NCBI GenBank assembly: GCA_020631735.1
Contig: CM036168.1
Location: 101,638,036-101,702,035, forward strand
Direction: 5' to 3'
From: Saccharum officinarum
Taxonomy: Eukaryota > Streptophyta > Magnoliopsida > Poales > Poaceae
DNA: 64,000 nucleotides
The notes under the pieces were generated by a model. That model was not told where the DNA came from. It saw only the letters and a list, made by a program, of their open reading frames with translations, and made no database searches. Position 1 is the stretch's first letter. Each line of letters begins with the position of its first letter. Position numbers and translations under genes: made by a program. Below are positions 36,512 through 46,800 of the stretch, in pieces.

Positions 36512-37539
36512 CTTCGCTGTCTCATGTTCAATTCTGGTTGGGTGAAAATGTACTTGAGACTCTTATGATCGGTGAAAATGTTGCACACGTTACCCAGTAG
36601 ATAGTGTCTCCAAATCTTTAAGGCATGCACAACAGCGGCAAGCTCAAGATCATGTGTCGGATAATTGATTTCATGTTTTCTCAACTGCCGGGAGGCATAA
36701 GCAATTACTCTTCCTTCTTGCATTAGCACACACCCTAATCCTGTTTTTGATGCGTCGCAGAACACATCAAAAGGTTTCTCGATGTCGGGTTGTGCAAGAA
36801 CTGGAGCAGTGGTCAACAGTTTCCGCAAGGTATGGAAAGCTGTCTCACACTCCTCTGTCCACGCAAACTTGTGATCTTTCTGTAACAGACTTGTCATAGG
36901 CTTGGCAATCTTCGAGAAGTCTGGGATAAAACGGCGATAGTAACCTGCTAACCCTAGGAAACTCCTGACTTCTGACACTGTGGTTGGAGTCTTCCAATCC
37001 ATAACCTCTTGCACTTTACTCGGATCTACAGAAACTCCATTCTCAGATAGGATATGACCGAGGAAAGGAACTTTCTTCAACCAAAATTCACATTTGCTGA
37101 ACTTAGCATATAACTTATGATCCCTCAACCTGGTCAAGACAATTCTCAGATGCTCTTCATGCTCTTTCTCGTTTTCAGAGTATACTAGAATGTCATCAAT
37201 GAAGACAACTACAAACTTGTCCAACTCTGGCATGAAAACCGTATTCATCAGATACATAAAATATGCAGGAGCATTTGTCAGTCCAAATGACATAACAAGA
37301 TACTCGTACAACCCGTATCTGGTAGAAAAGGCGGTTTTCGGAACATCTTGAGGTCTAATCTTTATCTGATGATACCCAGACCTTAAGTCTATCTTGGAGA
37401 ACACTCTGGCTTTAGCTAACTGATCAAACAGAACATCAATATGAGGCAAGGGATATTTATTCTTGATGGTTACAGCATTAAGAGGTCGATAATCCACACA
37501 CATCCTGAGAGTACCCTCTTTCTTTTTCTTTACAAACAA
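36445..37539 (-). pseudogene. Gypsy reverse transcriptase-RNase H
   Basis: 364 codons with [20 protein letters not shown], the active-site F-I-D-D box (about residue 116), L-G-H-I-L-S, and the RNase H start F-D-V-F-C-D-A-S with a later T-D-H-K-S-L. All RT motifs are present. It is joined upstream to the protease region by a frameshift in an A-rich run near 37585. Confidence 0.92.
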
Positions 37540-38234
37540 GGCAGGACATCCCCATTCAGACTTACTTGGGCGAATAAACCCCTTTTTAACAACTCTTCCA
37601 ACTGTTTCTTCAACTCAGCTAACTCATCCGGAGGCATCCGATAAGGTCTCCTCGAAATTGGAGCTGTCCCGGGGATCAACTCGATTCCAAACTCAACATC
37701 TCTATCTGGAGGAAGGCCAGGCAACTCATCTGGAAACACATCCGGGAACTCACATACTACTGGGATCTGATGGATAGGAGTAACTTCCATGGCACAGGTC
37801 ACACTCACAAGATCTGTTCGTTTAGGCAATGGTACCTGAAAAGTACCCTCTGCCTGGGGATCTTTAAGGGTAAGCATCCGACTGCTTGTATCTATGACTG
37901 CTTCCCAGTCTTTCATCCAGTTCATTCCTATTATTACATCCAAAACTAGTCCAGGCATAACTACCAGGTTCACTCGGAACTTCCGACTACCTAACTCAAG
38001 GGTTGCCCCTCTAACCATCTTATTGGTTAACACATCAGCTCCTGCTGAACTTATGCGATAACCATAACTCAATTCTGTGCATAGTTGTTCATGCTTCCGT
38101 GCAAATGCTTGACTCATAAAAGAATGCGAAGATCCAGAATCAAAAAGAACAACTGCAGGGTGATGGTTCACAAGAAACTTACCAGCAGTTACGGGCTCTC
38201 CCTCAGGAACTTCATCAATGGCGGTGTGGTGCAC
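37530..38234 (-). pseudogene. Gypsy aspartic protease region
   Basis: 234 codons with the retropepsin motif [10 protein letters not shown] (about residues 30-39) and the linker [13 protein letters not shown] that leads into the RT of Gypsy elements. It continues from the zinc-knuckle frame by a shift near 38200. Confidence 0.88.
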
Positions 38235-38407
38235 ACGAGCATTGTAAGTCTGTTGCTTCTTTTTAGGCGATAAGGGCAGAACTTGGAAAAGTGGCCTGGC
38301 TGACCACAGTTGTAGCAGGGCCCTTTCACTGTACCAGCAGACCCTATAGCTCCCTTAGAGTTGCTCTGTTCTGCAGCTGCGTTGGTCTTGGTGGGCGGCA
38401 CTGCCAT
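38189..38407 (-). pseudogene. Gypsy gag zinc knuckle fragment
   Basis: It contains [14 protein letters not shown], a CCHC nucleocapsid knuckle. The rest of gag continues in other frames to the gap at 38594 and is otherwise unreadable. Confidence 0.88.
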
Positions 38408-38594
38408 CTTGTACGGTTTCTGTGGCCCCTTGTAGTTCTGGGTTTTATGCTGCGGCGGCCTGAACCTCGCACCAGGTGCGGACGGACGATAAGGATGAAC
38501 GGTTGCAGGGACAACTCTGACTGGGATGGTCCTGACTCGAACACTCTCTTGCGCTTTCTTGGGATGCGGTTGTAAGCATTATTGTTCTTCTCTT

Positions 38595-38694
38595 NNNNNN
38601 NNNNNNNNNNNNNNNNNNNNNNNNNNNNNNNNNNNNNNNNNNNNNNNNNNNNNNNNNNNNNNNNNNNNNNNNNNNNNNNNNNNNNNNNNNNNNN
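38595..38694. other. Assembly gap (100 N)
   Basis: Exactly 100 ambiguous bases. The sequence changes from Gypsy gag on the left to a Harbinger-like fragment on the right, so the missing part must hold at least the rest of gag and a 5' LTR that should be near 3.8 kb. Confidence 0.99.
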
Positions 38695-38869
38695 TTGAGA
38701 TTAATCCCCTTAAAATGAAAAAATGGGCAAGATCAGCAAACTACTCCCACAGGAGGATGAGGCCTTAGTTATGGCATGGGAGAGTGTGAGCCTTGATCCA
38801 ATCATTGGGACTGATCAAAGTAGCAACACATATTGGAATCATTGGGGCTGTGGCTGAATGTTGCGGTTG

Positions 38870-39056
38870 GCTCCTAGTTGTTCTCTGAACCCTTTTAGAT
38901 GGTTAATCCCGGTTGGTAGTGGTGCATTAGATCCCTGGTAATCAAGTGTCTGACGTTTCTCAGTTTTATCTGCGCTGGTCTATGGACCTGAACTGTGACT
39001 CTCTGTAATTTCGTTGCCTGCCTTGGTAATGAAATTCAGTTTTACCGGTGTGGAAA
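38870..39056 (+). mobile_element. LINE 3' UTR tail
   Basis: Non-coding sequence ending TGTAATTTCGTTGCC, then GGTAATGAAATTCAG, then an A5 run at about 39051. The same GTAATTTCGTTGC and GGTAATGAAATTC words end the LINE at 40636-41788. It lies between two parts of the Harbinger ORF1, which makes it a later insertion. Confidence 0.6.
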
Positions 39057-39059
39057 AAT

Positions 39060-40107
39060 GATCACTTTCACCACAATGTCAAGACCCCTCCAGCCGCTCC
39101 CTCGGTTCACTTGCGCACCGTTGGAGTGCAATCCAAGAGTGTTGCAACCGATGGGCAGGTTGTGTTGAGGAGATTGATCATGCCCCGCCAAGTGGAGCGA
39201 CAATTCAGGATCGGGTAAGTAAATTATCACCAAATTTGCTGGAATAATTCTCTTGGGCTGCTGTGATTTCCTTTGGATATATCAGAGTACACATAGTTGA
39301 TCAAGTACGTGAGAATTTTCTGCTGGTTTATTTTAGTGCTGCTAGCCATCAAATAAATAAGAGTAACTACAATCACTGATCTGAATATTGAGTTGGGATA
39401 TTTAATTTGCTTGTGATTGGATTGGCATATTTAATTTTTTGAGCACACCGCTATTTTCTTATGCATAAGTGAATTTGTTGGACTAATAACCCAATCTGAT
39501 TGTCGTTCATCACTGTATAATTTGACAGATCAAGTATTGCCAGGAGTTGTACAAGCAGAGGGATCCAAAACACAAGACCTTTGTGATGGCACATTGTTGG
39601 TCATTGCTCCAAAACAATGAGAAGTGGGTGAAAAGGAACAATAACTGCCATCCACTCAAGAAGCCAAGCACATGCTCTCTAGGCTCTGTCCAAGGAAATG
39701 AGGAAGACGAGGAGACAGCAAGTCCGACTCTAACGTCTGCGATGCCCGCCAACAAGAGGCCTCCGGGGAGGAAGCAAGAGAAGGAGCGGGTGAAGAAGGG
39801 AGGAGATCATGCTGTGTTTCAAACTGCAGTGCAAGAGATGATTACATCAAGGAAGGAGTTGGAGCCTGGGAAGAAGCAAGACAAGGAATCAAGATGGATG
39901 GAGATCAAGGCCTTGGAGGAGCGCAAAGTAAAGATTGAAGAGGATAAACTGGAAACAAAGAAGATGAAGCAGGAATGCAAGATAATGTTCATGGACATTA
40001 GTGGGTTTGATGAAACACAAAAGGCCTTTGTTAAAACAATGCGTGCTCAAATTCTAGTGTCTAGGATGGGAGTGAATGGGAGTGGGGGTGAAAATAGCAG
40101 TGCTTGA
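39060..40107 (+). CDS. Harbinger ORF1-like Myb/NAM-associated protein (two exons, partial)
   Basis: Exon a (about 39060-39214) reads W-S-A-I-Q-E then E-I-D-H-A-P-P-S-G-A-T-I-Q-D-R before a GTAAGT donor. Exon b starts at 39529 after TTTGACAG and runs to a stop at 40107. Exon b has Y-C-Q-E-L-Y, K-H-K-T-F-V-M-A-H-C-W and a highly charged coiled-coil C-terminus (E-I-K-A-L-E-E-R-K-V-K-I-E-E-D-K), the NAM-associated C-terminal domain. An earlier piece (E-A-L-V-M-A-W-E-S-V-S-L-D-P) lies at 38755-38845 before the LINE tail. In active elements ORF1 is the DNA-binding partner of the transposase. The first exon is broken, so this copy is probably inactive. Confidence 0.65.
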
Positions 40108-40224
40108 TGATCTATCTGCATGCATTTGGACCATATGCAATGGATCATAAGTTATGTCTGAATTTGAATTTGAGGTGTATGTTCAAGTGAACACTGTTAC
40201 TGCCTTACAGTGTTTTTTTGCAAG

Positions 40225-40490
40225 TCGGTTGGTTAATGCACTGCTACTGCCATACAGTCATTTGGTTAATACACTGCTACTGCCATACCTTACGAGTTTC
40301 AGTTTGAAATTTGTTGATTTGAACTGTGATGAATTTGGGATGACACTATGATTTGAACACAGGTACTGCCATACAGTTTCAGTTTGAATTATTTGAAATG
40401 TGATGAATTATGGGGAGGACACTGTGATTTGAACACTGCTACTGCCATACAGTTTCAGTTTAAATTATTTGAACTGTGATGAATTATTGA
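40225..40490. repeat. Subterminal tandem repeats, about 85 bp unit
   Basis: The block ACTGCTACTGCCATACAG ... TTCAGTTTGAA ... TTATTTGAACTGTGATGAATT recurs about three times with variation, after two shorter ACTGCTACTGCCATAC units. It lies between the ORF1 stop and the right terminal repeat of the Harbinger-like element, where subterminal transposase-binding repeats are expected. Confidence 0.7.
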
Positions 40491-40635
40491 GAAATAAAAA
40501 GAGAGCTTATTGGGATGAATTATTGGGGGACTGCTGAAGCACTCCTCCCCATAAACCTGAAATTGATTATGGGGGATCTCCAATATCATTTTATTGGAGG
40601 TGGAATATAGGGGAACTGCTGGAGATGCTCTAATG

Positions 40636-41788
40636 AAAGAGCTCCAAACCCAACTTAGAAGATTACATGACATCTTATTCAGATGTGCTTTCAATAATGA
40701 AAGATCAAGCCAAGTGGACTTGGGGAAAAGGGCAGGTTTTCTGTGAAATATGTGTATAGACACCTGTGCAGATCCGAGTATGGTACAAGCTACAAAGCCA
40801 TTTGGAAAGCCAAGATACCTCTCAAGATCAAAATTTTTATGTGGTTAGCTATGCAGGATGCCATCTTAACAAAAGATAACCGGTTATTGTGTCATTGGCA
40901 AGGACACGAAGCTTGTGCCTTCTGTACTGAAAAAAAAACATAAATCATCTCTTCTTTGGTTGTGCCTTGGCACATTTTGTTTGGAGCCTAAGTCACCCAC
41001 GTCTTGGGATTTTCTTGTAGGCCTGTCTGCCGAGCAGTAAACATTTTCATGTGGTTAGCCTTACGGCTGTATGTTGGGCACAGCGGTGAAGCTGGAGCAA
41101 ACTAGAGGGGGTGCACCTGTCTTGTAGATGCGTAGACATGAGCTGCAACCATGGTGAAAATTTGATCTTACTCACTGGTATTCCATTTTTTTTCTTGGGT
41201 GCATCCGCACCCACAGCAATGCATATAGCTTCGCCACTGGTTGGGCACCATGGAAAAAAGCAAGAAACAATGTATGCTTTGAAGGAAAAGGTGTCGATCA
41301 CCTACTGAGATGGTTCGCATGGTCTGTTCTTCCTTATCTTATTGGACAGGTTTACAGAAACCAGGGCATGCTGCTTAGTTGGAGCAAGGGGCGGAAGCTT
41401 TGAAGGTGGCTGCTCTTCACTACCATCAGCAAGAACACGTGGAAAGAAGACTGGAGATTCAGGAGGGCATGGTGAACTGAAGTGAAGCGGGAGATGTGAA
41501 TCTTAGTTGGATCTGGTACAGCCTGTGTGTGGAAGCTGTATCCATTTGGGCATGTAACTAGTAGTCGCTCAGTGATGCTTAAAGTTTGCATTATTTGTCA
41601 TCGTTTGGTTCTGGCGAAGATCATTCTCTCATGTGTCATTAGTGCTACGCATGCTGGGCCCTGAGTGGTCAGATGTGTTGGTGTGTTTTTGAAAGGTTTC
41701 CGTTTCATGGTCAAAACTCTGAATGCTTTTGTAATTTCGTTGCTGTGAGGTAATGAAATTCCGGCTTCCCATTGTAGAAAAAAAAAAC
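40636..41788 (+). mobile_element. LINE 3' part with zf-RVT and poly(A) tail
   Basis: Around 40743-40970 frames read A-K-I-P-L-K-I-K-I-F-M-W-L-A, then H-W-Q-G-H-E-A-C-A-F-C and N-H-L-F-F-G-C, the plant L1 zf-RVT region. The remainder is 3' UTR, ending in GGTAATGAAATTCCGG and an A10 tail at about 41779-41788. It is 5' truncated and non-functional. Between 41789 and 42893 no gene is seen apart from a G homopolymer. Confidence 0.7.
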
Positions 41789-42201
41789 CGTTAAATTATT
41801 GATCAAAGTCCATTTTTGGCCACTGGAATGTTGTCGATGTCTGGTATTGGCACTCGAACTCAGAAAACAAAAAATTTGACCACCAAACTGCCAAAATGAC
41901 TTACTTCTGACTGCTTGTACCATTTCAAGGTGTTCAAATGTGGTTTTTATCTGACATGGCACCGTTTGTCATTGGTTTTGACATGTCACTTTTGGCACAT
42001 GGTGGGGTCGGGTTTAAGGAGAGGGAGGGAGGGATGGAGAAGAAGAGAGAAGAGGGCATGGCATGCCAAGGCAGAGCAATTGAAAAATTATACAGATTTC
42101 AGCATGCTGGTCACCGGTACCCATCCTCAACTCAAGCAGGCTGCCATGCTGGCTGAATAATGTGCCGACTAGCACAACATGGCTAGTGGGAAAAAGGAGA
42201 C

Positions 42202-42222
42202 GGGGGGGGGGGGGGGGGGGGG
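42202..42222. repeat. Homopolymer of 21 G
   Basis: An uninterrupted run of 21 G bases flanked by GGAGAC and TTGAAG. Tracts of this length are unstable and often miscounted by sequencing; they can fold as G-quadruplexes. Confidence 0.95.
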
Positions 42223-42893
42223 TTGAAGAACATGCTGGCATTGAGCTGCATGCTATTTATAGTTCCGGGGTAGTAGTTGTTTGGTTTCTGAGTTCGAGGA
42301 CTTTCTACTTTCCATTTCCTATAAAGGTTATGCTAACAAGAATAAGTCCATTCATAGCGTGGCCAAACTCATGAGGTTGTTTATCAAGCATAAATTCAAT
42401 CTAACGCATAACATCAGTAGGTTATACATTATACCTGGAAAAAAAATGTATCACATTGTTGAAGGAAGGATTGAGAAATGTCAAGGTTATTCAGTAAGTT
42501 TTTCTTCCTAAAGGTTGTCCCCCATTACTTCCAACACAGGCAAACAGTAACAGGACTGTACAGCTTCACCTATGCATATACTGCTTTTGTAGAAGCTTTG
42601 GTTGAAACACAAGCAAACTTTATCTGTATCAACTACACCAAATTCTTATAAACAGCATACTTCTTTTGAGAATAGCATATTATATAGATTGGATGTATTT
42701 TTACTTGTTCACCTCAACACCTCAAAAAGGACGAATGAAGATGAACATGGGTCTTAAATATGTACAGAAATGTTTTTATTCATAGAATCAGAGGCATTAG
42801 TATGATAATGATGAAATTTAGTAGATATCTAGTCCATGAAATTTTAACAAAAAGATGAGTTGAGACAAGCCTCCGAGGATATGTTACACATAC

Positions 42894-43814
42894 CTTAAAT
42901 CCCAGAACTTTAGACCATCCTCTCCAGCAGTGACAAAGGTATTTGTGCTTTCTTCACTGTTAAATGGATTCAAGTTTAGGGCTGCCATCACTTTTAAGTG
43001 GTGGAGAAGAACAATACTGCACAGTACCTTATATATGGTGCCCAAGAGAGAGCTCTAATGGGAACAGAATCAGCAGTGACACACATAAAAGGTTTTGAAT
43101 CTGGACATTCAGTGGAAAAAATGGTTAATTTTAATCAAAATAAAATGATAAATATGCAGTACATGAATTCAATAGCTTTACAATAAAAAAAGGAAAAGTG
43201 ACTAATCATGTTTTCCAAATATCAGTCATAGAGAGGCTTTGAAAGGGAAGGTATCTATTACCTTGTGTTGGCAAATGTATCGAGAAGTTCCATAAAGCAA
43301 CCTGAAACATCAAATATAACATTAAAGCAACCTGAAACATCAAATACAACATTATAGCAACCAGAAACATCAAATGCAACACTAAACTTTTAGACTAGCA
43401 ACTTAAAATAAAAGTTGAAAGGCATGGGGTTTGAGTTAAGGAAATTATTCTCTTTCAAGAGGAAAATATACCGTTCCATCATGACAACCCGCCAATATCA
43501 TATCATGAGGAGGAGAAGGTGACCAATCAACTGTCAAGGGAATGCTGTTTACCATTATAAAGAGGTCATGACTTCAAAAAGAATATTCATGCTGAGGAAT
43601 ATAGCACAAAGTAAAAAAAAACTAAATCTAGCTCTATAAGCAAAAGTATCAATCACATGCTAAAACTTTGAAGTCACAGTACCTTTGCCTGTTCCTGCAC
43701 TTCACTTTGACACACCTAAATACAGGTTGTAGCTTTAGAAAACGAGGGTCAGAACCCTCCACCTTAGAGGGGGAATATATTTTCTGGATCATGCATGGTG
43801 ATGGAACTTCCCAC
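42894..43814 (-). CDS. AT-hook/WD40 gene exons 6-10
   Basis: Five exons of 132, 73, 40, 73 and 63 nt with consensus GT..AG borders. They encode WD40-type strands: W-E-V-P-S-P, L-T-V-D-W-S-P-S-P, V-A-L-W-N-F, S-K-P-F-M-C-V-T-A-D, A-G-E-D-G-L-K-F-W-D-L. Reading into the final intron meets a stop after two codons (Y-V-stop), so either a short form ends here or the rest of the gene has been lost. Confidence 0.72.
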
Positions 43815-46800
43815 CTGTGTACAAACAATGAAGTATGTGAGTGATGATTTATTAAAAAGAAGTTCTAGCATAGCAATGGGTTGCCCAACTTACACTTCAA
43901 GAGTGCCATTCCCCAACAATACTGCAAGGAAACCCAGTCGTGATTTCTGTTCAGGTTGACTTAGTAAAGGAGGCTTCCATTTGATGTCCCAAGCGACTCT
44001 ACCGTTGTGAGCTAAACACAAGACAACTCTTGGTTGAGCAATGTCCCTTGTAATTGAAGATGAGTTTGAGTTTACACAACTAAACATATTGTCATCTACC
44101 CTTGATTCCTTGAGTGGCACAAGTTCCGCAGCTTCCGTTTCATCAATGACCCTATCACTGTTCTTGAAACTAGGTGCAACTTGATTTTCTCGTGCATTTT
44201 CATTACAATGAGAAGTATAATTGGCAGTGTTGCTTTCATTAACTTCCATGCCATCGCAACCAACAATTGCATTCTTAGACTGATTCAAACCAGCCCCATG
44301 AGCCATGTGATCACTTTTAGATGGCCCTTTAGTCATTGATGTGGATAATCCCTCCATTTTATGCGTTTCACCACCAACAGATGTGCCACTACTCTCATTT
44401 GAAGCAGGTGTCCTTTGAAGTTGCCCCCTAGCCTTTCTGGGGCCTGGTCCTTCCATACAGTTTTCAACCAAGACCACGGGATCGCCTGACTTCGGAATTG
44501 TCTGCAGTTTTTGTTCTTTGACATTAAAATCAGTAAAATGACTGTGCTCAGTTGAAACAGGCTTCTTTCTAGATCCCTCTTTTCCTATTTTGATATTTGA
44601 TTCTTCCTTACAATTTGCATTGTATAAGCCATGTGCTGGTGATGCATCATCAGACAACAAAACACCTGAATGAACACTGCATTTCTCAATATCACACCCA
44701 CATGAACCAAGGCTACTTGCTATAAATTTGCCACCACTCTTGTTCAAAAATGTGGGATTGTTTGGACTAGTCAGTACAGAGGTTGTCATTGGGAGGCTGG
44801 CACCAGAAGCCACAAAACGACCAGTTCCAGCAGAAAGTGGTATCGTTTTAGGCCTTCCTCTTCCCCTCCTGCCACTTGACTCTCTTTTATTACTTGATTT
44901 AGGTGAAATGTGGATAGGCAGTACAGAACCATCTGAAAGAGCACCTTTACGAGCATTACCCTCAACTGCAACAATGCTAAAACTAGAGTCAGACTCTGTG
45001 CAAGCAGTGTGATCCATGCTGCACCCAAATAAAACAGGCTCACCAGTTGTATCTTTCCCCAGTTCAATCGTAGTGTCCGAATACTTTTGAGGCCTCACCC
45101 GTGTTCTCTTTGGTTGCTTACGGGTTGCAGTTGCTGGAGATGGTTCGGTACACACGCTTTCTTTTACTGGCAATGCTGCATCAACTGGAACAATACTTAA
45201 ATTAGCATTAAACTCTGTGCAAACAGTGTGGTCCAAACTGCCTAATGAAACAGGCTGACAACTTGTCTCTTGCCCTAATTCAGCATCAGCGCATGAAACA
45301 GATCCACCATTGATTGGAACTGGATACTTTTGAGGTCTCCCCCGCGATTTCTTAGGTTTTGTACAGATTGCAGTTATTGGAACAGATCCACCATTGATTG
45401 GAACTGGATACTTTCGAGGTCTCCCCCGTGGCTTCTTAGGTTTTGTACAGATTGCAGTTGTTGGAGATGGGGTTGTACACACATCTCCTGATACAGTGCC
45501 AGATGAGGTAAGTTTGTCAATAAGCGGCAATGCTGCATCAACTGCAACAATACTTAAATTAGCATTAAACTCTGTGCAAGCAGTGTCGTCCAAACTGCAA
45601 CCAAATGAAGCAGGCTGACAAGTTGTCCCTTTCCCTAATTCAACATCAGCGCCTGAAACAGATCCATTGTTCATTGGAATTGGATATTTTCGAGGCCTCC
45701 CCCGTGGTCTCTTAGGTTTTGTACAGATTGCAGTTGTTGGAGCTGGGGCTGTACACACATCTTCCAATACAGTACCAGATGAGCCTGTCAGTTTGTCACT
45801 TGGGTTTTTCTTAGGTCGCCCTCTACCTCTTTTATTAGGAGTTGATTGCACAGACTTCACAGTTGGCATGACATAAGCCAATGGAAGGTCATCTGGAACA
45901 ACACTTGAAGTAGAAAGGGGATCAAAAAGAATGATATCCTGACTTTCACCGTTTTGGGATGAATCTTCAAATTTTGCAACTGGCAATGGATTCTTTCTTG
46001 GTCTGCCCCTTGGTCTTTTTGGAACAGGTTCCAACTGATCACTGTAAGGTCTCTTTCTTGGCCTCCCCCTTGGTCCTTTTGGAACAGGTTCCAGCTTATC
46101 ACTACAAGGTATTTTTCTAGGCCTTCCTCTTCGATTACTATTATTGCATACATTCATTGACCGGCGAGAATGTGCGTCTTCAAATGGTGCTAACAGACAC
46201 CAAACTTGAATGATACCTCTCCCGGTTAAGGGCATGCCAAGTTTATGGTAAGAAGAACCAGGAGGGTGCGCAGAAACAGCAAGATACTGCAAGGATAGAA
46301 TATATGAGTATATGACATAGGATCATGAGCGCCAATTAACGTTTTGTGTTACTTATAAGTTCACAGTACTCTTGCAATAAGGACTAAAATGAAAACAAGC
46401 TATTAGCATAACTGCTATGGACAAAAAAATATAGGTGCAACCATATAATCATCCAGAGGACAAAGATAGAGTCAAGAAAACAGTTGCATAAGGTTTACAG
46501 ATACATGCCACCCAAAAGCTTGCACTTCAGTAATTTAAAAACCCAATGAGTAGTAAAGTGCACATTTATCACGTGCAACATAGGATTTTCTGGTGGCATG
46601 ATAAGCAATTAAAGAGGAGTGAGTTGAGTATCTTATTTAAGAAATCACTTGGGTGAGAAATCCAATACTAGGAAACCATATAGACTTAAATTGTCGTATA
46701 CCACATGAAGGATTTGTACAAAATATATACAGCAAGTAAATCATTTCAGGAACCTAGGAAATGACAATACTTTCTCCAGTCATAAATAAGTGATGTTTTG

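Larger units (their letters stand above)
34862..38594 (-). mobile_element. Gypsy chromovirus internal region (Tekay/Del-like), decayed
   Basis: On the minus strand, in order: CCHC zinc knuckle, aspartic protease, reverse transcriptase, RNase H, integrase, chromodomain, polypurine tract, 3' LTR. This order is diagnostic for Gypsy elements. Single-base frameshifts near 38200, 37585 and 35715 and further breaks near 35550 and 35400 divide the frame. The N-terminal gag, primer site and 5' LTR should lie to the right but fall in the gap at 38595. It cannot encode its own proteins. Confidence 0.9.
38695..40635 (+). mobile_element. PIF/Harbinger-like element fragment with ORF1
   Basis: Three parts of a plant Harbinger ORF1 (Myb/SANT plus NAM-associated domain) are read on the plus strand, and the right end is a terminal repeat of the GAGCATCTCCAGCAG type (its complement ends at about 40631), followed by TAA, the usual PIF/Harbinger target triplet. 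The left end is lost in the gap, and no DDE transposase is present. A LINE tail (38870-39056) interrupts the ORF1 region. Confidence 0.7.

Noticed and set aside
43890..46292. Free-standing 800 aa protein starting at 46292
   Set aside because: The frame has no ATG there; the sequence is a splice acceptor (TTGCAG), and both ends join flanking exons in phase.
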